DNA of 64,000 nucleotides, taken from the NCBI RefSeq assembly GCF_041146795.1, contig NC_135179.1:6669547-6733546 (forward strand), read 5' to 3'. The notes beneath the pieces are model-generated. The model was not told the origin of the DNA. It did not search any database and was given only the letters and a program-made list of their open reading frames with translations. This DNA is from Maylandia zebra (taxonomy: Eukaryota > Chordata > Actinopteri > Cichliformes > Cichlidae). This document shows positions 32,601-45,713 of this stretch, one piece after another (the first letter of the stretch is position 1; each line of letters begins with the position of its first letter). The translations under genes and the position numbers were made by a program.

Positions 32601-35420
32601 CTAGCAGTTGAGTGCTTGAACAGCAACAGGTGGCGCTCTCCTTTTTAAATAGGGCTTTTGAACTGAAGCTATGGCTCAGTCCTGAGTATTAGTCTGTACT
32701 CAGGGGGACAAACTGGGGCAGCTGCCACTGCAGGCTTTGCAGCCTGCTTGAACATATTACTTGAACATTCATTTTTTTAGGTTTACACAAAGGATAGTGA
32801 CGCAAAATTAAAAGATTAACTCACTAATCTGATATCTGCAAGAGTTTAACTTCCACCATTGAAGATTATTCATTTTCTAGGAAGCTGTTAAATTTAGGTC
32901 AGACTAATACAGTAGAATGCAAAGATTTAAGCTTGATAGACCTGGAAATCTATGTTATAACCTACGTTGTAATTGGAAACTCAACCTTTCATACCATTCA
33001 AGTCTTTATGGTATGCATCAACCCAAAGTGTTGCCACATTTCTTGGGAAATGAGTTTCCGTTTTTTTTGGTTCTGAGATTTTGATAAGAGTTTTATTGTT
33101 TGATCTGAACTGTTGTTGTGTGTGTGTGTGGGGTGGGGGGGGGGGGGGGGGGGGAGGATTCATTTGCAGGGAGGCATTTTTGAAGCAGCCCTTGCTCTCG
33201 GCTGCAAGCATAGATAATCTCATTGAATAGCCTGTATGAAATGGAAACATTTCACCATAATTAATCCCTTGAGGACATCAAGTGACTGCAATTTATTTTT
33301 CACACTGCACTGAAATAAATGGAAGTAAATAGCTGTAAGGAAGGTGGCAAACCAATCTTAACACGTGATAGATTTAAAATTAAATCTTTTTCTTCAACGA
33401 CTGCAACGACTATGTTATAACCTACGTTGTAATTGGAAACTTAACCTTTCATACCATTCAAGTCTTTATGGTATGCATCATACCATAAAGACTTATGGTA
33501 TGATGCCTGAAATGTTTGATGAATGAACAGGGATGTACAGACACAGATACATTCCAACTGACTAATTAGAGTTCATATTGTATTTACAGTTTTAGAAAAT
33601 GTTTAAAAATCATCAACAGGTATAAAGAAGTTCTTTTGGTTGATGTGATAGAGTAACTCTAATATATTTCTAATAAAATGTCAAGCTTTAAGATGGATTG
33701 GCTGACTTCTTTATGATCTTTGATTTCAGTTGGTTAAAACAAAAAGATAATCTTTGACTGCCAATGCATTACCCAGTATCGTATGTGTGCTATGGGGAAG
33801 GCTCGGTCATAACAGACGTTCTCACAGCCTGGCTGTTCAGTGTCACAGTTAAAATCTTCCTGTTCATCTCCCCACGATGACTCAGCTGCTGTCCCGAGAA
33901 CAAGGATTCGGAAGATAAACAGGATGGTCAGCCACACCTGTGGAGAAAAAACATGAAGCAATTATGACCTCCAGTCTTCTTCTTCTTCCAAAGATTAGAA
34001 CAAAATCAGCATTAGCTCAGAGTAGGTTAATTGGACAAGTGTAATTTAAGTGTTACTATAATTATTTGTTTCTGCTGAATTGCTTCAATTAAAATATCCT
34101 TTAATCAAAGTCTAGACTGTGGACATTCCCATTTTTACCCTTTTTAAAACAATAAAGGTATAAACAGCTCTTAAAGGTTACTCCAGCCCAGAGGGGAGGG
34201 CCACTATAATGAATGAAAATTGTTATTTTCATCTGCAGTTATTTGTGTTTGGTAGTATATTTATGTTATGGAAACTCCACCTCCATCCATGGACAAGCAG
34301 GGAGAGCAATAGCAAGACCCTGCACAGAGCAGTGAGAACAATAGGTCAGTGATTAGGTCGGGTGCACCATGAAAGGAGGACTCGGAGTTTAGCTGGATTG
34401 TAAAGTGCCATTTAAATAGTTTTCCCTGTATGAGGTTTGCCAGTTGGATGCCTTGACAACTTCTAACTGAGCCATCAGCTGGCTGGCAGTGAGAATAGCT
34501 GGTCTGCCAGTACTGACTTCATGGCCACCCTGAACTAAAGTTATTACATACTTTAGGAGCTGGTTATCTTTGTAGTACTTCTAAACAGATTTAAAAATGC
34601 CTTAGAAAAAGTACACAAAGTGCTGACTGATTGAATTGACCATTACAATTAGTTATTTAAGAAAGAATCTAAACTAGAAAACTGAGCCTTCTCACAAGTT
34701 CAATGATATGTAATGTTTATTGGGGGGGGGGTTTAAAACCAAGAGCGTCATCATTTCCTAAACCTAACCAAGCGAGTGAAACAAAGATTTAAAAGAAACA
34801 GTCCCACAAAGAACGTGAATTCCAGTCCTCTTGACCTTGTGCCATGTCTAAATTTGTTATCTTGGTTTATAAATTGTGCTCCTGGATTCCTAAGCTTTGC
34901 CAACAGTTCTGTAAACAACTTACTTTGAGGACTACTACTACTTAGCTTCTCTGAAGAAAGAGGACGCACACAGTACATGCACACATTTTACAACAATGGA
35001 CATGCACTGAAAACCAGAGGTTACTATCGTTACAGTTGTAAGTAACATTAGTTCCATAAAATCTCTGAAAGTGAAGTTATTTGTTTTTGGTTTCTTTTAA
35101 GACTTGTTGAGTTGAGTTTCGAATGGTTAAACTAACAGATGTTTGTATGATATTTCATTCTAGTGTTACAAGACTCTGAAACCACAAACCACGCGTCGGG
35201 ATACACAAAATAAACAGGATGATTTAGAAATACATGAATGTTCTATTTTGAGTGTATATGTTTGTCTGTCATGAACAGAGGATGTCGGACCAGTCTTGTG
35301 TGTTAGTATGCAATGTGTGTGTACATATACGTGTCTGTGTTTGCATGTTACCTTGCCAACAGAGGTAGAGTGCTCCTGTACTTCCTCCAGGAAGTTTCCC
35401 AGTAGGCTCCAGTCTGCCAT
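29643..35420 (-). CDS. gja5: Connexin of the GJA5 (Cx40) type, six coding exons
   Basis: Coding exons, all with GT-AG introns: 35,420-35,352, 33,937-33,773, 31,963-31,667, 31,385-31,320, 31,225-31,077 and 30,111-29,643. They sum to 1,215 nt, 404 aa. The protein has the connexin plan: N-terminal helix [19 protein letters not shown], four membrane helices, extracellular-loop cysteines C-x6-C-x3-C and C-x4-C-x5-C, and a cytoplasmic loop rich in Glu and Gly. Sequence such as [32 protein letters not shown] and the end RRYSKASG...RADDLAI matches GJA5/Cx40. Hexamers of it form gap-junction channels at the plasma membrane. Most connexin coding regions are one exon; here exons track the topology (N-helix; TM1+E1; TM2+loop; TM3; E2+TM4; tail). 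I cannot tell whether it is orthologous to gja5a, gja5b or a separate fish paralogue. Confidence 0.88.
30815..30916. mobile_element. Short palindromic MITE with TTAA ends (piggyBac-like)
   Basis: It starts TTAACTCATTCACTGCC and ends GGCAGTGAATGAGTTAA. An internal copy of CAGTGAATGAGTTAA makes a first hairpin at 30,815-30,855, and the second half forms another around GACGGCTATAGACGTC. TTAA at both ends suggests piggyBac-type insertion. It sits in the last connexin intron (31,076-30,112). Confidence 0.55.
32950..33480. repeat. 71-bp direct duplication in a connexin intron
   Basis: The sequence at 32,950-33,020 (starts CTATGTTATAACCTACG, ends TTATGGTATGCATCA) recurs at 33,410-33,480 with one difference, 460 bp apart. 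The right copy runs into an inverted repeat (TGGTATGCATCATACCA). A poly-G run lies between the copies (about 33,128-33,154). Both copies are inside the intron between connexin exons 2 and 3. Confidence 0.85.
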
Positions 35421-36779
35421 GACTGATTACAACTCAAATTCCTTACTCACTGCTAAACTGTGAGCTGGGCAATATCCACCTGAACACACCAACAAAGAGC
35501 ATGGGAAGGTTTGCATGAGTAACAGGTGGGTCACATGATGCATTCAGGCACATCTTACAAACTAATTTTATAACAAAGTTTAATAAAAAATCTATGAGGT
35601 ACCAAGAATAATCCTCCCTGAATCAGACAGAATTTTATGTTTTCAATAGATTTTAGGACTTCCTACATTTATGGAGATGTAGCTTCTTTTTTATTACTTC
35701 ATGAGAATGCTTTTCAACAAAAGCAGGGAATGTACAAGTGAGAAAATGTCTTTATCTTAGAAAAAAGCATGAAAATCTATTAAATTAACATCAACTGTTA
35801 ACATTTGTTTGGCGCAATTTTTTAATCTTCCTTTAAAAAAACATTTCATCTTGTTTATAAATAGATTTTAGGGCTATGAATGTGAAGAAATGTGAAACGC
35901 ATAACTGAATGCCATGTAATGACTAAAATTATAGTATAACAGTCTTATATTCAATATATATATACATTTCCTTGTTCTGTATATAAAGCGGATTTAAAAT
36001 ATTTTTCAAAATATTTCAACTTAAATAATTCATCCAGGAGAAATACTGAGAATAGAATATCACTTTGTAGTGTTTTAATCTGGAGAGCTAAAAGACTTGA
36101 AATATTTCAGTGGAAGATTTTGTCATGTATGTTATGGTCAGGTGGGCTGATTTAAACACATATCTTGAGAATAACTTGGGGCAATCTTTAAAAAAATGTT
36201 TTATATCTTTGTATGATATTCATTTGCACTTCTCATGAATTCGTGATTAACCACAAAACATTTAGAAATATTCTCCAGCTACAGTGATTATGCTGTATGC
36301 ATGCTGCCTTTAATGCACAATGTTTTATGGTTGGCTGGGGAGAAAAAGATGGGGTTATTCTTCTGGTATTATTTTCTTTCATTTGGGGATTGGGCAAACT
36401 GTGTTACTTAAAATATCTCACTGTGTGTGCTTCTCCTTGTTTTCTATTCATGGAGTATTAGTGCACCTTCTAAAATTCCAAATTTGGTGCAATTATTATC
36501 TTTTTTCCATGCTCTTGCTCAAAAAACCTTAGTTGATGAGTGGATAAACCATTGAGGAATAGACTGGCTGTTGCTGTGTGTGTGTGTGTGTAGGTGTGTG
36601 TGCGTGTGTGTGTGTGTGTGTTCGTGTGTGTATGTGTGAGCTTCTCTCCAGCCCGGCCACGACCCCATTAATAAAAATGTCTGTGCCCATGGTTTAGTTT
36701 AGCTTCCTCTCTGTTCCCACACTCCCCCTCCGCCTGTCACTGGGGAAGGAAAACTAGAGATCTACTGTAAACACTGCTA

Positions 36780-36855
<76 letters not shown>

Positions 36856-38809
36856 CCAGTCTGTTCCTATGTTTGGTTGAGTCTGTACCAGTATGAATAC
36901 AAATCTTCCTTCCCAGCAAACATGCCTTGGGGCCAGTGTGGGCAGTCCATTATGGGCCCCAGTACCATGCCAATGCGTGTAGGGGACTAGGCATCTGGAC
37001 CGAATGGTATGGAGCCCAGAAGTACACACATTCCATACCAGTACCAGGATCAAGAGTGTAGGACCCACATATGCCCCATGTTGCATTACTGTCACCAGCT
37101 GGTATGGAATGTTGATTAAAATCTGTGCTTCCTTTAAGCACTCCCTCATTTACAATGTGCATCAATGCACAATGCTGGAGATTTTCACACCAGGCACCTG
37201 GCCTGACACAACCATCAGGTCTTATGTCGCTTGTGCTTGAACCAAGAATCTTTTGCTTGTTAAATACTCAAGTCTCTACGTAATAGAGGCACTTACCCTT
37301 AAAGACAAAAACCAAAACTCTCAAATTCTTGGAATATGACCTGATATCTTTCACTTCTTGAGTTATTTTGCAGTATATCAATAAGAACCAGTTTAACTTC
37401 TATTTTACTGAGGTTTTGAATCAGTGACCTTCTCTCAGCCTCATTTAATCTTCTCCTCAAGAGTCATTTATTCCTTCATGGTGATTCCTTATCATAAAGA
37501 ATGTGCTAGCAAACATGCCTGTTTGACCCCACAGTGGGCAGGTGTGGGTGAACTGTGGGGCTGTGTGGGCGCAGAGCAAACCTACATTTATCCCACTTGG
37601 GACTCAACTGGGTGTGTTGGGGTTTAAAAAAAGTTAAACATTTCACATTACTTTTTACTTTTCTTAAAAGTAACATGTAACATAGAGTACATTACTTAGT
37701 TACTTGAGAAAGTAATTCATTTCATTATTTGTTAAATTATTTTTGCATTACACGTGGCAGTATTTGACTGCCTGGGATGAGATTTTGTGTCACAATTTTT
37801 AAAGTTTGAGGAGATTTTGCATTTATCTTTGTTATTTAAATACATGTATGTGTAGATACATACATGACAAGATAATAAAAAGGTATTTGGATTATGGATT
37901 CTGATGTTACACAAAATGTGATTCTGATGAGTACCAGACTCTGTACAGACTTCCAAAACAGGGGGAACAATAAAGAGCATTTCTGGGTGGAGTGGGACTG
38001 CTTTACATGCCAAATTTCTCACCCTTCTGTCATTTGATTGATGTCATTTCTCGAACCAGTGGGCAAATGTGACTGTTTTTGTCCCTAACTTGGAACTCAT
38101 ATTAAACTTGTATTAAAAGTCTATTTCAGACGTGTTGTTATGCAAGAAGCACTAATTTCAGATGAGAAACGAAGATGAACTTAAAAATCTGACCAGAAAA
38201 AAAAGTTTAAAATCAGATTACAACTTTTTTGGCAACTTATTTATTAAATGCCCATCCCTTCCTGTTTTTGTAAAGCCCAGAAGCTTCGAACAAACCATGT
38301 GTGTGTGTGTCTGTGTTGTGTGTGTCTGTGTGCTCCCATTCATATCTTTCACAAGTGATCCCAGCATCATTAATAACAATATTACTTCCTTGTATAGACT
38401 TTCTCTTGACCTTTGCATGCATGTGTGTTTCTCTTTGTGTGTGTGAGAGAGAGAGAGACTGGGTGTGTATATGTGGAGTCAGTATTGTTCTGCATCCTGT
38501 CTTGATAATGGGCACACAGACACACACACACAAACACACAAATACAAAGGCCCCCTCTTTCTCGAGCTGGTTTACAATAATAAATGATGAATCATTGACA
38601 TCGGTCAGACATGAGGATGTTTTCAATGCGATAATAAGCTGAATAGAAAGTATTAACAGGTCAACGTGATAAAATTCTGCCACATCCATCAACATCATGG
38701 GCGTTCATTTAGAGACAAACTAAATTCCAAACTCAAGTAACAAAAGAAGTTTAATTTGTTAATTATTTTAGAATTTACTCAAAGATTTCTCTATCTTTAT
38801 GCACACTGG

Positions 38810-38866
<57 letters not shown>

Positions 38867-39099
38867 CTTTTATTTGTGGCACTTCTTTGTGATCTTATTT
38901 AAGGTTTTGGGGTCTGAAAATGCTGTTTTGTGGTCATTTTTAGCACTGATGTGGTCATTATTAACACTGGAATGCATAAAAACAGAAAAAGATGCTTACA
39001 CTTTTGATATTAATTAAATATTTAACATCTTAATCTTAAAATGAAGACATTAGCCATACTGTAAACATGTTGCACTAAAACTCTGCCACATACAGATAC
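35421..39099. other. Presumed connexin first intron; non-coding with (TG)/(CA) arrays
   Basis: Microsatellites: imperfect (TG)n at about 36,577-36,633, (CA)n at 36,780-36,854 and (CA)n at 38,813-38,865. Two related phrases (AGCAAACATGCC near 36,915 and 37,509) hint at a diverged dispersed repeat. No protein-coding exon is recognised. Confidence 0.5.
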
Positions 39100-39560
39100 T
39101 TTACCTGATTTAGGATACAGAGAAAGGAAACTTCTAATCCAGTGATAGCCTGATGATTGTAGACTGAAGTTAAACTGATGGATGCTTTCTTCTTGTTGGT
39201 GAGGTGCTAGTAAGCCAGGCACTCCTCCTCTTCAGAGTTGATCCTCAGGATGTAGGAGCAGCAGATTTAACAGCTGACAGATGCACGTATTCAGATGATC
39301 TGTGATGAATGACGGCCACTCTCCAGCTGTGAGTGTGAGCGTTCCTGCTCAGCCTCAGTCACTGAATGTCAGCGTGAATTTGATGAACCCGACAAACTTC
39401 AGGACAGACAGGTTGAGACTGACACAAAGACGGATCGACGGAGAAGGTCAAGTTGATTCAGGGGATTGAAAAAGGAGTCAATCCAGCAGTTTGGAGCAAT
39501 TTGTGTCCAGAGAGATCTGAACTGAAATGAAATGTGTGTGAAGCTGTAGTTTATACCCCC
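39100..39560 (-). promoter_or_regulatory. Candidate connexin promoter and 5' UTR exon
   Basis: On the minus strand TATAAA (39,555-39,550) follows GGGGG and could set a start near 39,525. Downstream, AATCAG followed by GTAAAG near 39,105 is a fair splice donor with no in-frame requirement. Connexin genes usually have an untranslated first exon, and this would place it 3.7 kb upstream of the coding start. It is inferred from signals alone. Confidence 0.3.
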
Positions 39561-40605
39561 CTCTCTCTCTCCCTCTCTCTCTCTCACTCTCTCCCCCTCT
39601 CACTCCCTCTCCTCCTTCTACATCTCCAGAGGAAGTGGGCCTGGTGCCTCGCTGCCTGCTATTCAACTCTCAAATATAGGTGCATGTGTTTGTTTGTAGT
39701 GTTTGGCACTGAAGGAAGTCACATATTGTATTAAGACACAATAGCTAAAAGACCCAGTCCTGCATTCCTTCATGTCACTCTCTTGACATATATCTCTCTG
39801 CTTCTCTTAAGCTCTGGTAAGTGACTTAAGCTTAAAGTATAATTCCACAGGATTTATTATGGAATCTCTTTGGAAAACCGCTGGTTAAGTTCCTGCACTG
39901 AGACTCTTCCGAAGATAAACACAAGCTGGTTTCAGTTTCTTAAGTCTTTCGTTTTTGTGATTTCAGTGAATTACATTCATTTCATTTACTTATTTGTTTT
40001 TAATGGAAACTGAAATTTGCCAAATATAATCAAAAAGTAAAAGTGAACATCTTTGCTCAAAATAAAAAGTAGGCTAAGATGCAACATGTGACTTCAGTTC
40101 ATGACCCCAGAATGACTGAAGGGTTAGAATGTTGGACAGAATTTCACTTGGGTTTTTTTTAATCAGCATGAAAACACTTTCTAGCAGCTGTGTCTTCTTT
40201 TCAGAGAACTTGTGATAGAATAAAAAGCACCATGGCTTCCTCCAGGCTCTTATCAGCGTGTCTTTTCCTCAGTATATCTAAAGCAGTGGTTATACCATGT
40301 GACACTTAAAACAATGTGGCGAACAACACTGCACAGCCAGAGGATATAAACGTTACACCAAATGTCAGAAATTTTCAAGGTAATTTTCTTGTTTTGAACC
40401 AGCTGAACTGCCATTAAAAAATTAAGTGATGACATTCGGCTTCATTTCAGTGAATTCATCGACGTTTTCTTAAATTCGGTCTGTGATATGCAAACACATG
40501 ATTCCTCCACTAATTATGTAGTTTCACAGTTAGGGGATTTTCTTGAATGGAGTGGGTAGATAAAATAAGGTCTCTCGCTTTAAAATTACCAGATATTGTT
40601 CGAAC
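39561..40605. other. Non-coding, (CT)n tract
   Basis: A CT-rich simple repeat lies at about 39,560-39,620. Nothing else is recognised. Confidence 0.45.
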
Positions 40606-40609
40606 ATGC

Positions 40610-41045
40610 AACTCTGCTCACTGCTCACTTCATTAGGTACACCTGTTTAGCTGCTTGTTGATGCAAATACCTACACAGCCACTCGTGCGAACATGGTCCA
40701 GATGATCCTCTGTTCAAACAGATCATCAGAGTGAGGGAAAAAGGTCATTTAAATAACTTTCAATGTAGAATGCTTGTGATGCCAGGGTGGTCTGATGACC
40801 TGGGATAACTATTTCTACAGTCTGCAGAGAATGGTTAGAAAAAGAGGAAAGCAGCAGCTATCTGGGTTACAATTTCTTGTTGATTCTAGAGGTCGTAGGA
40901 GAATAGTCAGACTTGTTTGAACCGATAGGAAGGCAACAGTACCTCTAGTAATCACTTGTTACAACCAAGGTATGCAGAAGAACATCTCTGAAAGCACAAC
41001 ACATCAAATTTTGAACCTTGGGCTACAGACCACAATGGGTGCGTG
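40610..41045 (+). mobile_element. Tc1-like transposon remnant, transposase N-terminal part
   Basis: The opening CTCACTTCATTAGGTACACC is a common fish Tc1-like start. The following DNA resembles a transposase helix-turn-helix region (GTGAGGGAAAAAGGTCATTT onward, CAGAGAATGGTTAGAAAAAG, GAGGTCGTAGGAGAATAGTC) but is riddled with substitutions. There is no intact frame. Confidence 0.6.
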
Positions 41046-41302
41046 GCCACGCCTGTCAGCTAAGAACAGGAAACTGAGGAAGTTATTATATGTAATATAA
41101 CTGTAGTGTAGTTTGCTTAAAGGCTACTGCTAGCGTTTTGATTCTTAAACGATTGAATATTTTATTTCCTTATTGCATTTACACTTCAAAAATTCTAAAA
41201 GTTGGAATAACTTCTGACACATTTTCAGCTGGAATCCAAAAACCTAGTTGCTGGCTTTTTGTCACATGAAGCAGAGTGATCATTTACTTCTGGGTTTACT
41301 TG

Positions 41303-41622
41303 GGGCGATCGTGGCTCAAGAGTTGGGAGTTCGCCTTGTAATCGGAAGGTTGCTGGTTCGAGCCCCGGCTCGGACAGTCTCGGTCGTTGTGTCCTTGGGC
41401 AAGACACTTCACCCGTTGCCTACTGGTGGTGGTCAGAGGGCCTGGTGGCGCCAGTGTCCGGCAGCCTTGCCTCTGTCAGTGAGCCCCAGGGTGGCTGTGG
41501 CTACAATGTAGCTGCCATCACCAGTATGTGAATGTGTGTGTGAATGGGTGGATGACTGAATGTGTAAAGCGCTTTGGGGTCTTTAGGGACTAGTAAAGCG
41601 CTATATAAATACAGACCATTTG
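41303..41622 (+). mobile_element. tRNA-derived SINE (copy 3)
   Basis: Nearly identical to the copy in the LTR fossil: tRNA-like head from GGGGCGATCGTGGCTCAAGA, B box GGTTCGAGCCC at 41,355-41,365, tail with TAAAGCGCTATATAAATAC, then a poly-A-like run at about 41,627-41,639. Confidence 0.9.
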
Positions 41623-41639
41623 TCCTAAAAAAAAAAAAA

Positions 41640-44600
41640 TCTCCATGGGACAAAACAACAGATCCCCCAAAAACTTCCTGTAACGTATGATCTTTTTATC
41701 AAAGATCAACTTTTAATGCTTCACAGAGCATGCACACCCTTTGATATAAAAAAAACCTCTTTATTTTGTTCCAAATAGCTTCAGGAGATTAAAGTTCTGC
41801 AGAATTTTAAAATAATAAATAGAAAATTTTCTTGTTAAACTTTTTGAACTTGTTGATTTTTTGTTTATTTCCTTGTTTTTGCTCACATGTTTATTGAATA
41901 GGCGACCATATTTAACTAATCTAGAATACAATCATGCACATGTGACTGAGATTTCATACCATATTGATACTTTGGTATTGTTATAGATTTTCTGTGCATT
42001 GGGTAAACTAGATGAATTGCATGATGTTAGTGTTCTTTTTCATTTATTTATGCAACGTATACCTTAACTTATAACCTACACCTGTTTTGCATCAGTTAAA
42101 AGTATGAATAATTCATTTACGTGTCATCATAAATCAGATTAAGAAGCACTCTGAGAACACAAACCTCCACCATGGCAGCTCACTCTCTGCACACTATTTG
42201 CTTTTATGCAAATAGTTTTGTATTTTCTGTATATTCATTTTGCCTTCTTTGTTCTTTTTAAAAGTAACTTAATAAGTTTAAGACGTGAAACAAATGCATT
42301 TGAGCATAAATGTTTATTATTATTTTTTATTTATGTGTTTAGACAAATTTAAATGTTTAGCAATAGATACATAGTAAGGAAAATGGATTTGCTAAGTAAA
42401 TAGTATACGTTTATTTTGTTTTCCAAAAGAAATTAGTACTTTGTACATGTCTTCAAATTTTTATGCATTTAAATCGTGATGAAACCTGTTTCTGTAATGT
42501 ACACAAAAAGTATCCAATACCAACATGTTTGCGTCAGTCTGAAAGCCTGTTTTCATTTTAAATAGTTCTCTATCCCTTTGACCTTGAGGTAAGTTTATTG
42601 ACCTTGAAGGAGAGGTCAGAGGTTAAATCTAAGATGAATCATAGTTCCTAAGTTTCTAAAAGGTTTTCTGTCCATTTTCAACCAATAAGTCATCAAGCTG
42701 GCCGTGACGACCTTAGTGGATGTAAGGCAAGTTGTAATGGATTATTACAGTAACATGACCCCACTCTACACAATAAACTTTTATCAGAATCAATTCAAAA
42801 CTTTTTTAGCTATTGTGTTCATGGGACAAAATGACATACATGCAAATGTGGCCAAAAACATGGTGGTGGTAAGAAACTTGCTGTGGAGTTGTGAGATGTG
42901 ATACATGTTTGTGTCACCTTATTCATAAAGGAATTAAAAGAAAATTAAAAGAATTTAACTAAAAAGACAACTTCAAGCATAATTACACTCTTTTCCACTT
43001 TTGGTGCTTTGTCGTTACTCACCCAACAAGCAGTTTTCCTAAATTTTCTCACACAGAAAGTTGACTAATGTGAGGTCATCACAGTTTACCAAGTAAAAGT
43101 GATCACCTCACATTAGCCTCTAGAGAAACAAGGATTTCTTCTTAGCTTGAAAAAGGAGATGTATATATTTAAGAAAAAGAAGAATATCTCTAAAGTGTCA
43201 AATTATATGTAGACATATGAAGAAGAGAAAATAATTAAAATGAAAAAAATCAAGACACTGATGCAGAAAATTTAAATTGAATTCCTGTATAGTCAATATT
43301 TTAGAAGGTATAAAAACTAGATAGGTGTTATTAGTGGTCCGTATAATGAATGCAGGCCTATTTAAAACTGTAAAATGAACCAATAAACTCTCAGAGACTC
43401 AATGATGAAATGCAGAAAGAGTACAGGCAAACATTTGCTTCCTATCATCATCTCCTCTCCTCCTCTTTAAATTGTGTCTGTATGTGTGGCTGTGTGTGAA
43501 CTGCATATTGGTGTGTATCCATTTTGGAGTGTTTTGGATGCATCACACCTCTGCTATCTCTTAGCTAATGGGAACAACGATAACATACCTTCCATTAAAA
43601 GAACACACGCACACAGAAAAATGATGTTAACACTCTGGCTGACTGCTCCTAACTATTTTTAAGAAGCACTCCAGTGGTGTGGCAGCGCACACCGGGAGGT
43701 TGGGTTTATCTGAACCTCAGCACCTCCTCTGACAAACAGCTGACTGTCACACCCGAGAGAGAGAGGAAGCTCCAAGAGGGATGACAAAGTCGAGCAAAAT
43801 GTTAACACAGTGCTGGAGCTACAGAGTTTTGTTATCGGAAAGGTCACACTGTGAACAGAAGCCTACAACAATCATTTCCAGAATCAAATATTTAAAAAAA
43901 CTAAGTGCAATTCAACTAAAAATAGTTTTTTTTCTAATATGGCCAAACTTTTCAGATGAATTAATATTTATTTTCAAACGCTTATCCACTAAAACAGCTG
44001 CTGCCTACTGTCTAACCTTGTGTCCTTATCTTAGTCTAGAAACACATGTGACTGTTAAGCTGCTTGCTGCTGTTATATGGGCTGATCAGACCCAAGATGA
44101 TCCAAGTTTGTTCCAGTGTTGTTCACATGATACTGTTCTTAGCTAAAAGCACACACTAAATATCTTATCGTTATCTTGAAGATTGTTTATGACATGATTG
44201 ATATTTTGTGATTAACATTTGGAACTAATGATGACACCTACTACATAAAGAAGAATGGATCCATCTATGGTCTCATGACTCTCCCCCAGTTACAGTTCTG
44301 GCCCCTGGGCACAGTTTTTCTGCATGTAGACAGTTTGTGTTTATGTTTAAGATTAAATATTAGCACATCTACCTCCCGAATCCCATTCATTATTGTTCAG
44401 TGTGCTGGTAAGAGTATAAATTTAGTCGTAGGGTTTACACTTATCTATGAGGGCAGGTTGGTAGAAATAGTCTGTGTGGGACTGTTTGTTTCATTCACCA
44501 TCCTGTTTTTTATGTAATATGTGGATGCCTAGTGTACTGCTTCACACATTTGCCTGACAAGTGAAAGACACACAGCCTGCCCTCTGCTGGTCACAATGTG

Positions 44601-45340
44601 GTACTACCTCATCACGCACAAGCTACATTTTATGTGTTCCTGTTGTGTTATAAACATTTTTGTCTGTTGTAAAAGTGAGGGCAGAGGTGTTACTAATGTA
44701 ACTACTGATAGTGGTTTGAAAAGCTAAGCCAGCATGCAGTACCTGTGTTGTTATTGATGGCATTTAGATATAGAAGCACTAAAAAATGCAAATGCTTTAC
44801 TTCACTTGGTGGTCTCAGTGCTACAGCACTGAGAAACTGAAGGGTACAGAGGCCAAACAGGGCAGAAAAGTCAGTGATAGTAAAAACTAACAGCTGGAGA
44901 ATATTTTCTTTATTAATTAGGATAATTAGAATCGAGATTGTACACAAAGACCTTGTATCTTAAGTCCAGAGAAATAGTTTAATTATCTAATAATAAATAA
45001 CTAAATAAAATATAATAAAGAATATAAATACATAAAAATATAATAAATATAAATAAACATTTAAAACTAGATTATATAAAACAAATCTATATTCATAAAT
45101 ACATATAAATATAATTTGTGAAAAAAACAGTGGCACTTTTTTTTTACTGAAATTTGTCAGCAGTGACTCTTTTTTTCCTGCATCTGTCAGTCACTGTTTA
45201 AAGTTGTCTGAACATGTTGCGTGCCTTTAACTCATCATTCCTACCACAGAAGACAAGTGGGTTTTTATGTGTTTCTGAGGCTTGGGGGGGTAGAAGGGTG
45301 GGGGTGACTCTGGACAGCTGGTCTTCTTTCTGTTCCTGCA
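41640..45340. other. Intergenic between connexin and follistatin-like genes
   Basis: About 3.7 kb of AT-rich DNA with no exon that I recognise on either strand. Upstream regulatory sequence of the follistatin-like gene may lie at its right end. Confidence 0.45.
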
Positions 45341-45387
45341 TCACTCCTCCTCCTCTTCTCCCTCTCTCTCTCTCTCCTCATACCATG

Positions 45388-45460
45388 CTGTCATTTTTCA
45401 GCAGAACAAAGCAGGAGTCTTCACCGATCACTGCTGGATATAAACTCATCATCTATGCAG
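45388..45460 (+). other. Candidate 5' UTR exon of the follistatin-like gene
   Basis: After a CT-rich run, the segment ends CTATGCAG followed by GTACATG (45,461), a plausible donor. An acceptor (CCACTTCAG) directly precedes the ATG at 45,714. It contains its own ATG (45,387) that would not give a recognised peptide, so I treat it as leader. Weakly supported. Confidence 0.3.
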
Positions 45461-45713
45461 GTACATGAGGACATTTTGGAAGTTTGGGTGTTTAGCTTTG
45501 AACAGACTCGCTATAAAGTGAAATTTGGGTACAGGCAAGTTGGTTCTTACAGGCTGATTGCAGCAATTACTGAACAAAGTATGATCAGACTCAGTCTTCA
45601 CTGCTATTTTATTTTTCACAGTAGCATTACTGATGGTATCATGCATTAGAGTGCCGCTTTACTTCTGTTATTGTTGGACAGCATCATGATTGTTCCACTC
45701 CTGTCCACTTCAG

